A stretch of 64,000 nt of DNA from Streptomyces sp. NBC_01217 (GCF_035994185.1 NZ_CP108538.1:1798001-1862000); one strand, 5' to 3'; positions 27,844-36,856 are shown, numbered from the stretch's first letter. Program-made: numbers and translations. The notes: a model not told the origin generated them from the sequence alone.

Positions 27844-28697
27844 ATGAAGTTTTCCGTGCTCTCCCTCATCGGCCACGCCCCGCACCCGCTGACCGGCCAT
27901 CTCCCCTCCCCCGCCGAGCGGTTCGAGGAGGTGATCGAGACCGGAGTCGTCGCGGAGCGGCTCGGCTTCGACGCGTACGCGATCGGCGAGCGGCACGCCG
28001 GTCCCTTCCTCTCGTCCAGTCCGAGCGTGGTGCTCGGCGCGCTGGCGGCCCGTACCTCCACGATCCGGCTACTGACCGGTGTGTCGACTGGGAGGGCGAG
28101 TTCCGGCCCGCGCTGAAGAACACGACGACGCTGCCGCGCCCGTACGCCGGGGCCCCGCGCATCTGGCACGGCTCGGCGACCAGCCTCAACTCCCCCGAAC
28201 TGGCGGCGCTCCACGGCGATCCGCTGTTCACCGCCAACGCCATCCAGCCCCGTGCGGCGTACGCCCGGCTGATCGACCACTACCGCGAGCGCTTCGAGGC
28301 GTACGGCCACGATCCGGCCGGCGCGCATGTGGCCGCGGGTTCGGGCGGGCTGCTGATCGCCGACAGTTCGCAGCAGGCCGTAGAGCGCTACAAGGAGCTG
28401 TACGAGGCGAAGGTGAGGCAGTCCTTCCGGCCGCACCTGGAGGGCCGGGCGGGCTACAACACGCCGTTCCGGACGATCGAGGAGGCCATCACGGACGGGC
28501 CCCAGCTGATCGGCAGCCCGCAGCAGATCATCGACAAGATCCTCGGCTGGCACGAGGTGTACGGGCACGACCTCCAGTCGATCAGCGTGGACGGTTTCGG
28601 GCTGAGCCGGGCCGAGCAGACCGAGACGCTGCAGCGGTTCTCGCAGGACATCGCTCCGGTCGTACGGCGTGAGGCACCGTCCGCGCTCTGGGACTGA
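27844..28697 (+). pseudogene. LLM-class flavin-dependent oxidoreductase, internally deleted and frameshifted
   Basis: The first part (from ATG 27844, MKFSVLSLIGHAPHPLTGHL) reads as the N-terminus of a luciferase-like monooxygenase up to STIRLLTG near 28080. The normal C-terminal half resumes in another frame at 28083 (VDWEGEFRPALKNTTTLPRP) and runs to the stop at 28697. The central segment, roughly 60-90 residues judging by usual family length, is missing. The join lies in GGTGTGTC, where both flanks could share GGTGT, so slippage between short repeats is a likely cause. The protein should be inactive. Confidence 0.85.
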
Positions 28698-28771
28698 CCG
28701 GAGCGCCGTGCGAGGGCCGCGCACCCGGGACGACCTGCGGCAGACCTGGTTCATCCGCCTCTCCCGACCCG

Positions 28772-28798
28772 CATAATGAGGAGAGACATCGGATGTCT
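28772..28798 (+). promoter_or_regulatory. Promoter and operator of the FadR-type regulator gene
   Basis: CATAAT (28772-28777) is a good -10, with TTCATC 16 nt upstream as a weak -35. AGACATCGGATGTCT (28784-28798) is an exact 15-nt palindrome about the central G, placed at the expected transcription start. The same ACATCGGA core occurs before the fuconate dehydratase gene (35564-35596), suggesting one regulator for both. Confidence 0.7.
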
Positions 28799-28827
28799 GA
28801 TTCCAGTCCGGATCCAGGAGGACCGTC

Positions 28828-29499
28828 ATGGCTGTCACCGACGAGGCGATCGAGAAGATCAAGGGAATGATCGTCTCGGGTGCGCTACGGCCCGGCGACC
28901 GGCTCCCCAAGGAGAGCGAACTCGCGGCGGAGCTGGGGCTCTCCCGCAACTCCCTGCGGGAGGCGGTGCGCGCCCTGTCCCTGATCCGCATCCTCGATGT
29001 GCGGCAGGGCGACGGCACCTATGTGACCAGCCTCGATCCACAGCTGCTGCTGGAGGCGCTGAGCTTCGTCGTGGACTTCCACCGCGACGACACGGTGCTC
29101 GAATTCCTCGCGGTGCGCCGCATTCTGGAACCGGCCGCGACGGCGATGGCGGCCACCCGGATCAGCGAGGACCAACTGGACGTACTGAGCTCGCAGTTGG
29201 ACGCGCTGGGGGCGAATCCCTCAGTGGAGGAGCTGGTCGCCTGCGATCTGGAGTTCCACCGGGGGATCGTGCAGTCGTCCGGGAATTCGGTGCTCTGCTC
29301 GCTGCTCGACGGTCTTTCGGGGCCGACGACCCGGGCGCGGGTCTGGCGCGGTCTGACGCAGGAGGACGCGGTCAGCCGCACGCTCCATGAGCACCGGGCG
29401 ATCGTGTCGGCGCTGCGGGACCGGGACACGGAGGCAGCGCGGGCCTGGGCGACGGTGCATGTGGCGAGCGTGGAGCAGTGGCTGCGGTCGACGCTTTAG
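28828..29499 (+). CDS. GntR/FadR-family regulator of the deoxy-sugar acid operon
   Basis: A 223-aa regulator. The N-terminal winged helix has IKGMIVSGALRPGDRLPKES and LGLSRNSLREAVRALSLI; the all-helical FCD ligand domain follows, with metal-binding-type residues in ACDLEFHRGIVQSSGN and LHEHRAIVSALRDRD. ATG at 28828 follows GGAGGACC. It lies beside, and convergent with, the operon encoding an L-fuconate dehydratase-like enzyme and a sugar ABC importer, and shares its operator motif. It is therefore probably the operon's repressor, responding to the sugar acid or its keto derivative. Confidence 0.88.
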   Translation: MAVTDEAIEKIKGMIVSGALRPGDRLPKESELAAELGLSRNSLREAVRALSLIRILDVRQGDGTYVTSLDPQLLLEALSFVVDFHRDDTVLEFLAVRRILEPAATAMAATRISEDQLDVLSSQLDALGANPSVEELVACDLEFHRGIVQSSGNSVLCSLLDGLSGPTTRARVWRGLTQEDAVSRTLHEHRAIVSALRDRDTEAARAWATVHVASVEQWLRSTL

Positions 29500-29548
29500 C
29501 GCGGTTACGGGGAAGGGGCAAGCGGGATCGTTTCCCCACCCGCCCCTT

Positions 29549-29582
29549 GCTCAGTCCTGCTTCTCGCTCAGTCCTGCTTCTC
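29549..29582. repeat. 17-bp perfect tandem duplication over the permease stop codon
   Basis: GCTCAGTCCTGCTTCTC occurs at 29549-29565 and again at 29566-29582. The copy at 29566-29582 encodes the permease C-terminus (EKQD and stop); the other copy lies just past it. Probably a small recent duplication. Confidence 0.85.
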
Positions 29583-30620
29583 GCCGCTCGCGAAACGGGA
29601 GATGACCAGGGCGACGATGATGATCGCGCCGTTGAGGAACTGGTTCCAGAGCGCCGGGACACCGCCGAGGGTCATCACATTGACCACCAGCTGGAGCGTC
29701 AGTACGCCGGTCAGCGCACCGAACAGGGTGCCGCGCCCGCCCTTGAGGCTGATCCCGCCGATGACCGCGGCGGCGAACACCTGGAAGATCCAGCCGTTGC
29801 CCTGTGTCGCCGCGACCGATCCGTAATGGCCGGTGTAGAGGATGCCCGCGAAGGCCGCCAGCAGACCGCCGATGGCGAGCACGATCCAGGTGACCCGGTC
29901 CACCCGGATGCCCGCGGCCCGCGCCGCCTCCGGGTTGCCGCCGATGGCGTACAGCGAGCGTCCGTGGCGCAGCCAGGCCAGCGCCGCGCCGCCGACGGCG
30001 AACAGGGCCAGGCAGATCCAGACCGCGGCCGGTGCGCCGAGCCACTCGCTCTTGCCGAGGTAACGGAAGGACTCCGGGACGTCGGTGATGGACTTGCCCT
30101 CGGTGATGCCGATGTGGAGGCCGCGCAGCATGGTGAGCATACCGAGCGTGGCGATGAAGCCGTTGACCCTCAGCTTCAGCATCAGGAAGCCGTTGACCGC
30201 GCCGATCACGAGACCCACCAGCAGACAGAGCGGGATCGCGGACCAGGTGGGCAGCAGGCCGAGGCCCGCGAAGCGGCCGCCCTCGGTCGGCAGGACCAGC
30301 CACATCGCGACGACCGGCGCGATGCCGATCGTCGACTCCAGCGACAGGTCCATCCGTCCGCAGATCAGGATCAGTGCCTGGCCCAGGACGAGCAGGCTCA
30401 GCTCGGAGGACTGCTGGACGACGCTGATCAGGTTCTCGGAGGTCAGGAACACCGGCGAGACGATGAACCCGATCACCATCAGCACCAGGATCACCGGTAC
30501 CAGGGAGAAGTCGCTCCATCGGATCAGCTTCAGCCGGTCCAGCGGGCTCCCGCCCGTCAGTGCGCTCTTCAGCCCGCTGTCGATGCCGTCGGCCGCCGGA
30601 GGCCGTACCGTGCCGGTCAT
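29568..30620 (-). CDS. Sugar ABC transporter permease (RbsC type)
   Basis: Membrane channel of a carbohydrate importer, 350 aa with about ten hydrophobic segments. The family motif occurs as VNGFIATLGMLTMLRGLHIG, with AAGIRVDRVTWIVLAIGGLL and GRGTLFGALTGVLTLQLVVN later. The ATG at 30620 overlaps the ATPase stop by 4 nt (ATGA), so the two are translationally coupled. Only one permease gene is present, so it probably forms a homodimer. It is the last gene of the minus-strand operon. Confidence 0.93.
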   Translation of the reverse strand: MTGTVRPPAADGIDSGLKSALTGGSPLDRLKLIRWSDFSLVPVILVLMVIGFIVSPVFLTSENLISVVQQSSELSLLVLGQALILICGRMDLSLESTIGIAPVVAMWLVLPTEGGRFAGLGLLPTWSAIPLCLLVGLVIGAVNGFLMLKLRVNGFIATLGMLTMLRGLHIGITEGKSITDVPESFRYLGKSEWLGAPAAVWICLALFAVGGAALAWLRHGRSLYAIGGNPEAARAAGIRVDRVTWIVLAIGGLLAAFAGILYTGHYGSVAATQGNGWIFQVFAAAVIGGISLKGGRGTLFGALTGVLTLQLVVNVMTLGGVPALWNQFLNGAIIIVALVISRFASGEKQD

Positions 30621-32140
30621 TCCCTTTCCCCCACACCTTCCATGGCGGCGACGAGTTCCCCGTCGGTCCACCCGCTTGCGAACGTGGCGACCACGCGCCC
30701 GTGGAACAGGGCGAGCACCCGGTCGCAGACCCGCAGATCGTCCAGTTCGTCCGAGATGATCACTGCGGCGTTCCCCTCGTCGGCGACCCGTCGCACGACC
30801 CCGAGCAGCGAGTCCTTGGACTTGACGTCCACACCCGCGGTGGGCCGGACCGCCACCAGCACACTGGGTTTGCGGGCCAGCGCGCGGGCGACGACCACCT
30901 TCTGCTGATTGCCGCCGGAGAGCCCGGAGACGGGCTGCTCGGGCCCCTGTGTCTTGATGTCCAGCGAGGCGATCATCGACCGTGCGAACTCCCTTGTACG
31001 GGAGGGCAGTACGGTCCCCCACGGGCCGAGCTGGTCGGTGACCGTGAGGGTGGCGTTCTCGGCGACGCTGCGATCCAGGACGAGGCCCTGGTCGTGCCGG
31101 TCCTCGGGGATGTAGCCGATCCCGGCGTCCAGCGCGTGCGGCACGCTGCCGCCGCGCACGGTGCTGCCGTGTACCCAGACCGTGCCGGCGCCCGCCTTTC
31201 TCATTCCGGCCAGGGTCTCGCCCAGGGCCGTGTTGCCGCTGGCCGCGGAGCCGGCGAGGCCGAGCACCTCACCGGGGCGGACCTCCAGGTCCAGCGGTTC
31301 GAACTGGCCCTGCAGGGTGAGCCCTTCGGTACGCAGTACGGGGGCCGCCGACTCGTCCCGTACCGCCGTCCCGGCACCGCCCGCGTGCCAGGCGGTGGCG
31401 CCCGCGGCCCGCTCTCCGGTCATCGCCGCCACCAGTTCCGCCTTTGCGATGTCGGCGACCGGGGCGGTGAGCACATGGCGGGCGTCGCGGTAGACGGTGA
31501 CCGCCGTGCACAGCTCGTACACCTCCTGCAGATGGTGGGAGATGAAGAGGAACGCCACTCCCTGGCTCTGCAGCTCCCTGAGTTTGTCGAAGAGCCGTCC
31601 GATGCCGCGGGCATCGAGCTGGGCGGTCGGCTCGTCCAGGATGATCAGCCGGGCGCCGAAGGACAGCGCCCGCGCGATCTCGACGAACTGCCGCTGCTCG
31701 ACGGCGAGATCGCGCGCCCTGGTGCCGGGGTCGACCTGGACGCCGTACTCGGCGAGGAGCCGCTCGGCGCGTCTGCGCAGCCTCCCCCAGCTGATCCAGC
31801 GGGCGTTCTCGTCGAACCGGTTGAGGAAGAGGTTCTCGGCGACGGTCAGATCGGGGACGACCATGGACTTCTGGTAGACACAGGCGACCTTCGACTGCCA
31901 GGCCGTGGTGTCCCCGAAGGCGGGCGCGGGCCGGCCGCCGAACGTGACCGTGCCCGCGTCCGCCTTGTGGAGTCCGGTCAGGACGCCGACCAGCGTCGAC
32001 TTGCCCGCGCCGTTGCGGCCGACGAGGGCATGGGACTCGCCGGGCCGCACGGTGAGCCGGACCCCGTCGAGCGCCACGGTGGGCCCGAAACGTTTGACGA
32101 CGCCTTCCGCCTGTACGGCGGGTGGTGGTGCCTGGTCCAT
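30617..32140 (-). CDS. Sugar ABC transporter ATP-binding protein (RbsA/MglA type, two ABC domains)
   Basis: A 507-aa double ATPase. The N-terminal domain has Walker A GRNGAGKST and Walker B LIILDEPTAQLD, but a weak signature (LAVEQRQFVEIARAL). The C-terminal domain has a good signature (LSGGNQQKVVVARAL), but no Walker A lysine (GSAASGNTAL) and Walker B changed to VLVAVRPTAG, without the usual Asp-Glu. A degenerate second Walker A is normal in this family; the extra loss of Asp-Glu is notable. ATG at 32140. The binding-protein gene is upstream, across hairpins at 32215-32250. Confidence 0.92.
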   Translation of the reverse strand: MDQAPPPAVQAEGVVKRFGPTVALDGVRLTVRPGESHALVGRNGAGKSTLVGVLTGLHKADAGTVTFGGRPAPAFGDTTAWQSKVACVYQKSMVVPDLTVAENLFLNRFDENARWISWGRLRRRAERLLAEYGVQVDPGTRARDLAVEQRQFVEIARALSFGARLIILDEPTAQLDARGIGRLFDKLRELQSQGVAFLFISHHLQEVYELCTAVTVYRDARHVLTAPVADIAKAELVAAMTGERAAGATAWHAGGAGTAVRDESAAPVLRTEGLTLQGQFEPLDLEVRPGEVLGLAGSAASGNTALGETLAGMRKAGAGTVWVHGSTVRGGSVPHALDAGIGYIPEDRHDQGLVLDRSVAENATLTVTDQLGPWGTVLPSRTREFARSMIASLDIKTQGPEQPVSGLSGGNQQKVVVARALARKPSVLVAVRPTAGVDVKSKDSLLGVVRRVADEGNAAVIISDELDDLRVCDRVLALFHGRVVATFASGWTDGELVAAMEGVGERE

Positions 32141-32214
32141 CAGACCCCTTCTCAGCGAAGCGCTGTAGTAATGTCGATGTCCTGCCCCCGGGCAGCGGTC
32201 AGGGCTTGGCCGCG

Positions 32215-32250
32215 TCTCGGCTCCTCGGAGCCGAGAGGGAAGCCCTCTCG
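32215..32250 (-). promoter_or_regulatory. Overlapping alternative hairpins between binding-protein and ATPase genes
   Basis: Hairpin A is 32215-32236 (TCTCGGCTCC/GGAGCCGAGA). Hairpin B is 32232-32250 (CGAGAGGG/CCCTCTCG). They share 32232-32236, so only one can form at a time. Position suggests partial termination or mRNA protection favouring the binding protein. Confidence 0.55.
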
Positions 32251-32273
32251 ACAACGGGAGGGAGGAGTCACGG

Positions 32274-33314
32274 CTAGCTCTTCTTCTCTAGCTGATTGGC
32301 CCACAGTTTCGGGTCATCCACGTTGTCCTTTGTCACAAGGGGCGCGGGGAGTTGATCCTCGAAACCGTTCGGGATCTTGATGATGTTCGAGTCATGGTCG
32401 GTGGGGCCTTCCTTGAAGGCCTTACCGTCCAAGGCCGCCTTGGCGTAGTACAGCGCGTACTTGGCGTACAGGTCGGCGGGCTGGGAGATCGTCGCGTCGA
32501 TCTTCCCGGCCTTGATGGCGTCGAACTCCTCCGGGATGCCGTCGTTGGAGATGATCGTGATGTGACCCGGCGTGCCGGCGGGCTTGAGCAGCTTCTTCTG
32601 CTCCAGGAGTGCGAGGGTGGGCTGCAGGAAGACACCGCCGGCCTGCATGTAGATCCCGTTGATGTCGGGGTTGGCGGCCAGCGTGGCCTGGAGCTTGGCG
32701 GAGGCGACGTCGCCCTTCCAGTCGGTGGCAAGCTCGAAGACCTTGATGCCGGGGAACTCCTTGTCCATGCAGGACTTGAAGGCCTCCGACCGGTCGCGGC
32801 CGTTGATCGAGGCGAGGTCGCCCTGGAATTCGACGACCTTGCCCTTGCCCTTCAGCTGCTCTCCGAGGTACTTGCAGGCGTTGGTGCCGTACGCCTTGTT
32901 GTCGGCGCGCACCACCATGTAGACGTTGCCCTTGTCGGGGCGGGTGTCGACGCTGACGACCGGGATCTTCTTCTCGTTCAGCGTGTTGAGCGACTCGGCT
33001 ATCGCCCCGGTGTCCTGGGGTGCCATCACGACGGCCTTGGCGCCCTGGTCGGTGAAGGTCTGGACGTTGGCGACCAGTTTGCCGATGTCGTTCTGCGAGT
33101 TGGTCAGCGGCAGCGCATCGACCTCGCCCGCCTCGACCCCCTTCTCCACGTAGTTCTGGTAGGAGTTCCAGAAGTCGCTGTCGCTGCGCGGCAGGTCGAT
33201 CCCGACCTTTCCGCCGCTCGCGCCGTCGGCGGTGGACTCGCGGTTGCAGCCCGCGAGGGCAGTCACGGCCAGCAGTACGGCGCAGGCTGCCGCACTCGTC
33301 GTACGCACTCTCAT
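32274..33314 (-). CDS. Sugar ABC transporter substrate-binding lipoprotein (ribose/LacI-like fold)
   Basis: A 346-aa extracytoplasmic receptor. The signal peptide ends in LAGC (lipobox). The mature protein has the periplasmic-binding-protein fold seen in RbsB: VQTFTDQGAKAVVMAPQDTG, VVSVDTRPDKGNVYMVVRAD and ITIISNDGIPEEFDAIKAGK. ATG at 33314 follows AAAGGACG. It lies between the SDR and ATPase genes of the same operon. Context suggests it binds L-fucose, L-fuconate or a related sugar; sequence alone does not settle the ligand. Confidence 0.93.
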   Translation of the reverse strand: MRVRTTSAAACAVLLAVTALAGCNRESTADGASGGKVGIDLPRSDSDFWNSYQNYVEKGVEAGEVDALPLTNSQNDIGKLVANVQTFTDQGAKAVVMAPQDTGAIAESLNTLNEKKIPVVSVDTRPDKGNVYMVVRADNKAYGTNACKYLGEQLKGKGKVVEFQGDLASINGRDRSEAFKSCMDKEFPGIKVFELATDWKGDVASAKLQATLAANPDINGIYMQAGGVFLQPTLALLEQKKLLKPAGTPGHITIISNDGIPEEFDAIKAGKIDATISQPADLYAKYALYYAKAALDGKAFKEGPTDHDSNIIKIPNGFEDQLPAPLVTKDNVDDPKLWANQLEKKS

Positions 33315-33436
33315 TGGTGTCCCGTCCTTTGTGGAGTACCGGCTCGGAGCTCTGTGGGCGAAGCGGCGGTGCGTGGTGCGCGGGGGTGCGGCCCGTTGGT
33401 GCGGCCCGGATCATGTCCGAGGGCCGCGCACCCTGA

Positions 33437-34216
33437 TCAGTTCTGGGCGGGGCGCAGGCGCAGGCCCTGCATTCCGCCGTCCACGGCCAGTGCCGTGCCG
33501 GTGACCGAGGCGGCGGCGGGACTGGCCAGATACACGATCGCGGCGGCCACCTCGTCGGCCGAGACCAGTCGTCCCAGCGGCTGGCGGGCGTCCAGTGCGG
33601 CCCGCTCGGCCGCCGGGTCGTCGGCCCGGCTCAGGAGCCGGCCGATCCACGGGGTGTCCGCGGTGCCCGGGTTGACGCAGTTGACCCGGATGCCCTCGCG
33701 GACGTGGTCGGCGGCCATCGCGAGGGTCAGCGCGAGGACCGCGCCCTTGCTCGCGCTGTACAGGGCGCGCTGCGGCAGTCCGGCGGTCGCGGCGATGGAG
33801 CAGGTCTGGGTGATCGAGACGGCGCCGGGGCGGTCGGCGGCCGCCCGCCGCAGATGGGGCAGGGCGTGCCGGGCGGTGCGGACCATGCCGAGGACGTTGA
33901 TGTCCAGGACCCGGGTCCACTCGTCGTCGGCGTTGTCCTCGACGGTGCCGATGGAGCCGATGCCCGCGTTGGACACGATCGTGTGCAGGCCGCCCAGTTC
34001 GGCGGCGGCCCGGTCGACGGCCTCGCGTACCGCGTCGTCGTCGGTGACATCGGCCTTGAGGGCGAGCGTGCCGTCGGGGGCGCCCGCGGTCTCGCGGTCG
34101 AGCACGGCGACGCGCGCGCCGCGTGTCAGCAGTATGGCCGCGACGGCGGCCCCGATGCCGGAGGCGCCGCCCGTCACCAGGGCGTTCATCCCCTCGAAGT
34201 CGCTTGTGCCGGTCAT
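33437..34216 (-). CDS. SDR oxidoreductase, probable 2-keto-3-deoxy-L-fuconate dehydrogenase
   Basis: A 259-aa NAD(P)-dependent short-chain dehydrogenase. The Rossmann motif is [11 protein letters not shown], followed by NAG in IVSNAGIGS, the catalytic Ser ([11 protein letters not shown]) and YSASK with catalytic Tyr and Lys. The C-terminus is [15 protein letters not shown]. The ATG at 34216 overlaps the stop of the dehydratase gene by 4 nt (ATGA) and has GAGGAGG upstream. Coupling to an L-fuconate dehydratase suggests it oxidises the 2-keto-3-deoxy acid produced by that enzyme. The exact substrate is inferred. Confidence 0.85.
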   Translation of the reverse strand: MTGTSDFEGMNALVTGGASGIGAAVAAILLTRGARVAVLDRETAGAPDGTLALKADVTDDDAVREAVDRAAAELGGLHTIVSNAGIGSIGTVEDNADDEWTRVLDINVLGMVRTARHALPHLRRAAADRPGAVSITQTCSIAATAGLPQRALYSASKGAVLALTLAMAADHVREGIRVNCVNPGTADTPWIGRLLSRADDPAAERAALDARQPLGRLVSADEVAAAIVYLASPAAASVTGTALAVDGGMQGLRLRPAQN

Positions 34217-35544
34217 CGGGAAGCCTCCTCGGTGGTGCGGCGGGCCTGCCATACGGGGCCCTCCGGATAGCGGTGTGCGGCGATCGACTCGGGGAGCATC
34301 CGGGCGGAGAAGCCCGGGGAGGTCGGGGCGGCGTAGCGGCCGGACTCGATCACGGTGGGGTCGGCGAAGTGTTCGTGGAGATGGTCGACGTACTCGATCA
34401 CGCGGTTCTCCCAGCTGCCGGAGACCGCCACATAGTCGAACATCGAAAGGTGTTGCACCAGCTCGCAGAGTCCGACTCCGCCCGCGTGCGGACAGACCGG
34501 TACGCCGAACTTGGCGGCGAGCAGCAGGACCGCCAGGTTCTCGTTTACGCCCGCGACGCGTGCCGCGTCGATCTGGACGAAGTCGACGGCTCCGGCCTGC
34601 AGCAGCTGCTTGAACACGACCCGGTTGGCGACGTGTTCACCGGTGGCAACCTTGACCGGCTGCCCGGCGCGCACGGCGGCGTGGCCGAGGATGTCGTCGG
34701 GGCTGGTCGGCTCCTCGATCCAGTGCGGGTCGTACGGCGCGAGCGCGGTCATCCACGCCACCGCGTCGGCGACGTCCCAGCGCTGGTTGGCGTCGACGGC
34801 GATCCGGACGTCCGGACCGACGGCCTCGCGGGCCAGGGCGAGCCTGCGGACGTCGTCGCCGATGCTGCCGCCGACCTTCAGCTTGATCTGGGTGAAGCCG
34901 TCGGCGACGGCCTCCTTCGCCAGCCTGACCAGCTTGTCGTCGGTGTATCCCAGCCAGCCGGGCGAGGTGGTGTACGCCGGGTAGCCCTCGGCGCGCAGCC
35001 GTTCGGCGCGCTCGGCCCGGCCCGGTTCGGCGGCCCGCAGGATCGCGAGTGCCTCCTCGGGGGTGAGGGCGTCGGTGAGGTAGCGGAAGTCGACGAGGGA
35101 GACGAGTTCCTCGGGCGTCATCTCGGCGAGGAACTGCCAGACGGGCCGCCCGGCCTGCTTCGCCGCCAGGTCCCAGGCGGCGTTGACGACCGCCCCGGCC
35201 GCCATGTGCATCACGCCCTTCTCCGGGCCGAGCCAGCGCAGTTGGGAGTCATGGGTCAGCGCACGGTGCAGCGCGGCGAGGTCGGCCGCGGTGCGGGGTG
35301 CCGGTCGCCCCACCACGTACGGGCGCAGCGCTTCGATGGCGGCGGCCATCACCTCGTTGCCCCGTCCGATGGTGAAACAGAAGCCGTGCCCCTCCGTCTC
35401 GGCGCCGTCGGCGGGGGCGGTACGCAGGACGACGTAGGCGGCCGAGTAGTCGGGGTCGGGGTTCATGGCGTCCGAGCCGTCCAGTTGTTCCGAGGTCGGA
35501 AAACGGATGTCGTGGACCTCGAAATCCGTGACCGTCTGACTCAT
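34213..35544 (-). CDS. L-fuconate dehydratase-like enolase superfamily enzyme
   Basis: Removes water from a sugar acid, most likely L-fuconate, to give the 2-keto-3-deoxy acid. 443 aa, the length of the bacterial and human (ENOSF1) fuconate dehydratase group. Distinctive segments: [20 protein letters not shown], the KxK catalytic pair in [10 protein letters not shown], metal ligands in [10 protein letters not shown] and [10 protein letters not shown], and [18 protein letters not shown] with the catalytic His. It is the first gene of the operon, with operator-like repeats upstream (35564-35596). Other enzymes of the fucose route (dehydrogenase, lactonase, final hydrolase) are not in this window. 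Confidence 0.9.
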   Translation of the reverse strand: MSQTVTDFEVHDIRFPTSEQLDGSDAMNPDPDYSAAYVVLRTAPADGAETEGHGFCFTIGRGNEVMAAAIEALRPYVVGRPAPRTAADLAALHRALTHDSQLRWLGPEKGVMHMAAGAVVNAAWDLAAKQAGRPVWQFLAEMTPEELVSLVDFRYLTDALTPEEALAILRAAEPGRAERAERLRAEGYPAYTTSPGWLGYTDDKLVRLAKEAVADGFTQIKLKVGGSIGDDVRRLALAREAVGPDVRIAVDANQRWDVADAVAWMTALAPYDPHWIEEPTSPDDILGHAAVRAGQPVKVATGEHVANRVVFKQLLQAGAVDFVQIDAARVAGVNENLAVLLLAAKFGVPVCPHAGGVGLCELVQHLSMFDYVAVSGSWENRVIEYVDHLHEHFADPTVIESGRYAAPTSPGFSARMLPESIAAHRYPEGPVWQARRTTEEASR

Positions 35545-35563
35545 GTGCGCCCCCAGGGGAATA

Positions 35564-35597
35564 ACATCGGACCTCTGCTCTGGTCATCCGATGTATA
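35564..35597 (-). promoter_or_regulatory. Promoter/operator of the fuconate dehydratase operon
   Basis: On the minus strand, TATACA (35592-35597) is a likely -10. Two copies of the regulator motif lie in opposite orientations: ACATCGGATG (from 35594 down) and, on the plus strand, ACATCGGACC (35564-35573). Both match the palindrome before the FadR-type gene at 28784-28798. Confidence 0.65.
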
Positions 35598-35800
35598 GCG
35601 TCACGAAGGCCTCAACGTCCAGGGTCGGTGCGAAATTGACCGGACACAGCTCGGATGTATCCGGAGACTGATGCCCTGATTCGACCGCTGATGCACCCTC
35701 GCGGGCCGGGTTCACCCGGCTGTGTTCGGGGACTGCGGCGCGAGTGGCCGGAAGCCGTAAGGTTGGTGTGTACGCAAGGGAACTTCGGAAGGAGGCCTGG

Positions 35801-36856
35801 GTGATCGAGCTCGAGGGGGTTCCCGAGCTGATCGACCCGGTCATGGTGGCCGCGTTCGAGGGATGGAACGACGCAGGCGACGCCGCCTCCACGGCGGTCG
35901 CGCACCTGGACCGGGAGTGGAAGGGCGAAGTGTTCGCGGCGCTGGACGCCGAGGACTACTACGACTTCCAGGTCAACCGGCCGACGGTCTGGCTGGACGG
36001 CGGGGTACGCAAGATCACCTGGCCGACCACCCGGCTCTCCGTGGTCCGCGTCGGCGGGGACAAACCCCGCGATCTCGTCCTGGTCCGCGGAATCGAGCCA
36101 TCCATGCGCTGGCGCTCGTTCTGCAACGAGATCCTGGGTTTCGCCCATGAGCTGGGCGTGGAGATGGTGGTGATCCTGGGCGCGCTGCTCGGCGACACCC
36201 CGCACACCCGCCCGGTGCCGGTCAGCGGAGTCACCTCCGACCCGGATCTGGCGCGGACCATGGATCTGGAGGAGACCAGGTACGAGGGTCCGACGGGCAT
36301 CGTCGGCATCCTCCAGGAGGCCTGCACGCACGCGGGCGTGCCCGCGGTGAGCCTGTGGGCGGCGGTGCCGCACTATGTGTCGCAGCCGCCCAACCCGAAG
36401 GCCACGCTCGCGCTGCTGAACCGCCTGGAGGATCTCATCGGTCTGCGCATCCCGCTGGGCGAACTGCCCGAGGACGCGCGCGCCTGGCAGCTCGGTGTCG
36501 ACCAACTGGCCGCCGAGGACAGCGAAGTGGCGGAGTACGTGCAGACGCTTGAGGAGGCCAGGGACACCGCGGAGCTTCCCGAGGCGAGCGGCGAGGCCAT
36601 CGCCCGGGAGTTCGAGCGCTATCTGCGCCGCAGGGACGTCGGTCCGGGCCAGGCGCCCGGCGGGCATGCGACGGAGAGCGGGGACGCCACGTATCTGCGC
36701 GACACCTCCAGCGGCCGCACCCGCCCGCCGAAGCCGGTCCGGCCGGACACCGGGGGCGAGACGGGCCCCGATCGCCGGCCACCGGCCGACACGGAGAACG
36801 AGGGCGACGCAGGCGACGGCAACGACGACGGCCAGCAGGATTCATCGGAGGACTGA
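35801..36856 (+). CDS. parJ: PAC2-family protein, probable ParJ
   Basis: A 351-aa protein of the PAC2 (proteasome assembly chaperone 2-like) family. The GTG at 35801 follows GGAGG. Conserved stretches: VMVAAFEGWNDAGDAASTAV, VLVRGIEPSMRWRSF, VVILGALLGDTPHTRPVPV and GPTGIVGILQEAC. The last 80 residues are acidic, Gly/Asp-rich and probably disordered. In S. coelicolor the gene I remember between glpD and mshC (SCO1662) is ParJ, which binds the partition protein ParA and limits its polymerisation during sporulation; position here fits. A role in proteasome assembly is conceivable from the family name but unsupported. Confidence 0.78.
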   Translation: MIELEGVPELIDPVMVAAFEGWNDAGDAASTAVAHLDREWKGEVFAALDAEDYYDFQVNRPTVWLDGGVRKITWPTTRLSVVRVGGDKPRDLVLVRGIEPSMRWRSFCNEILGFAHELGVEMVVILGALLGDTPHTRPVPVSGVTSDPDLARTMDLEETRYEGPTGIVGILQEACTHAGVPAVSLWAAVPHYVSQPPNPKATLALLNRLEDLIGLRIPLGELPEDARAWQLGVDQLAAEDSEVAEYVQTLEEARDTAELPEASGEAIAREFERYLRRRDVGPGQAPGGHATESGDATYLRDTSSGRTRPPKPVRPDTGGETGPDRRPPADTENEGDAGDGNDDGQQDSSED

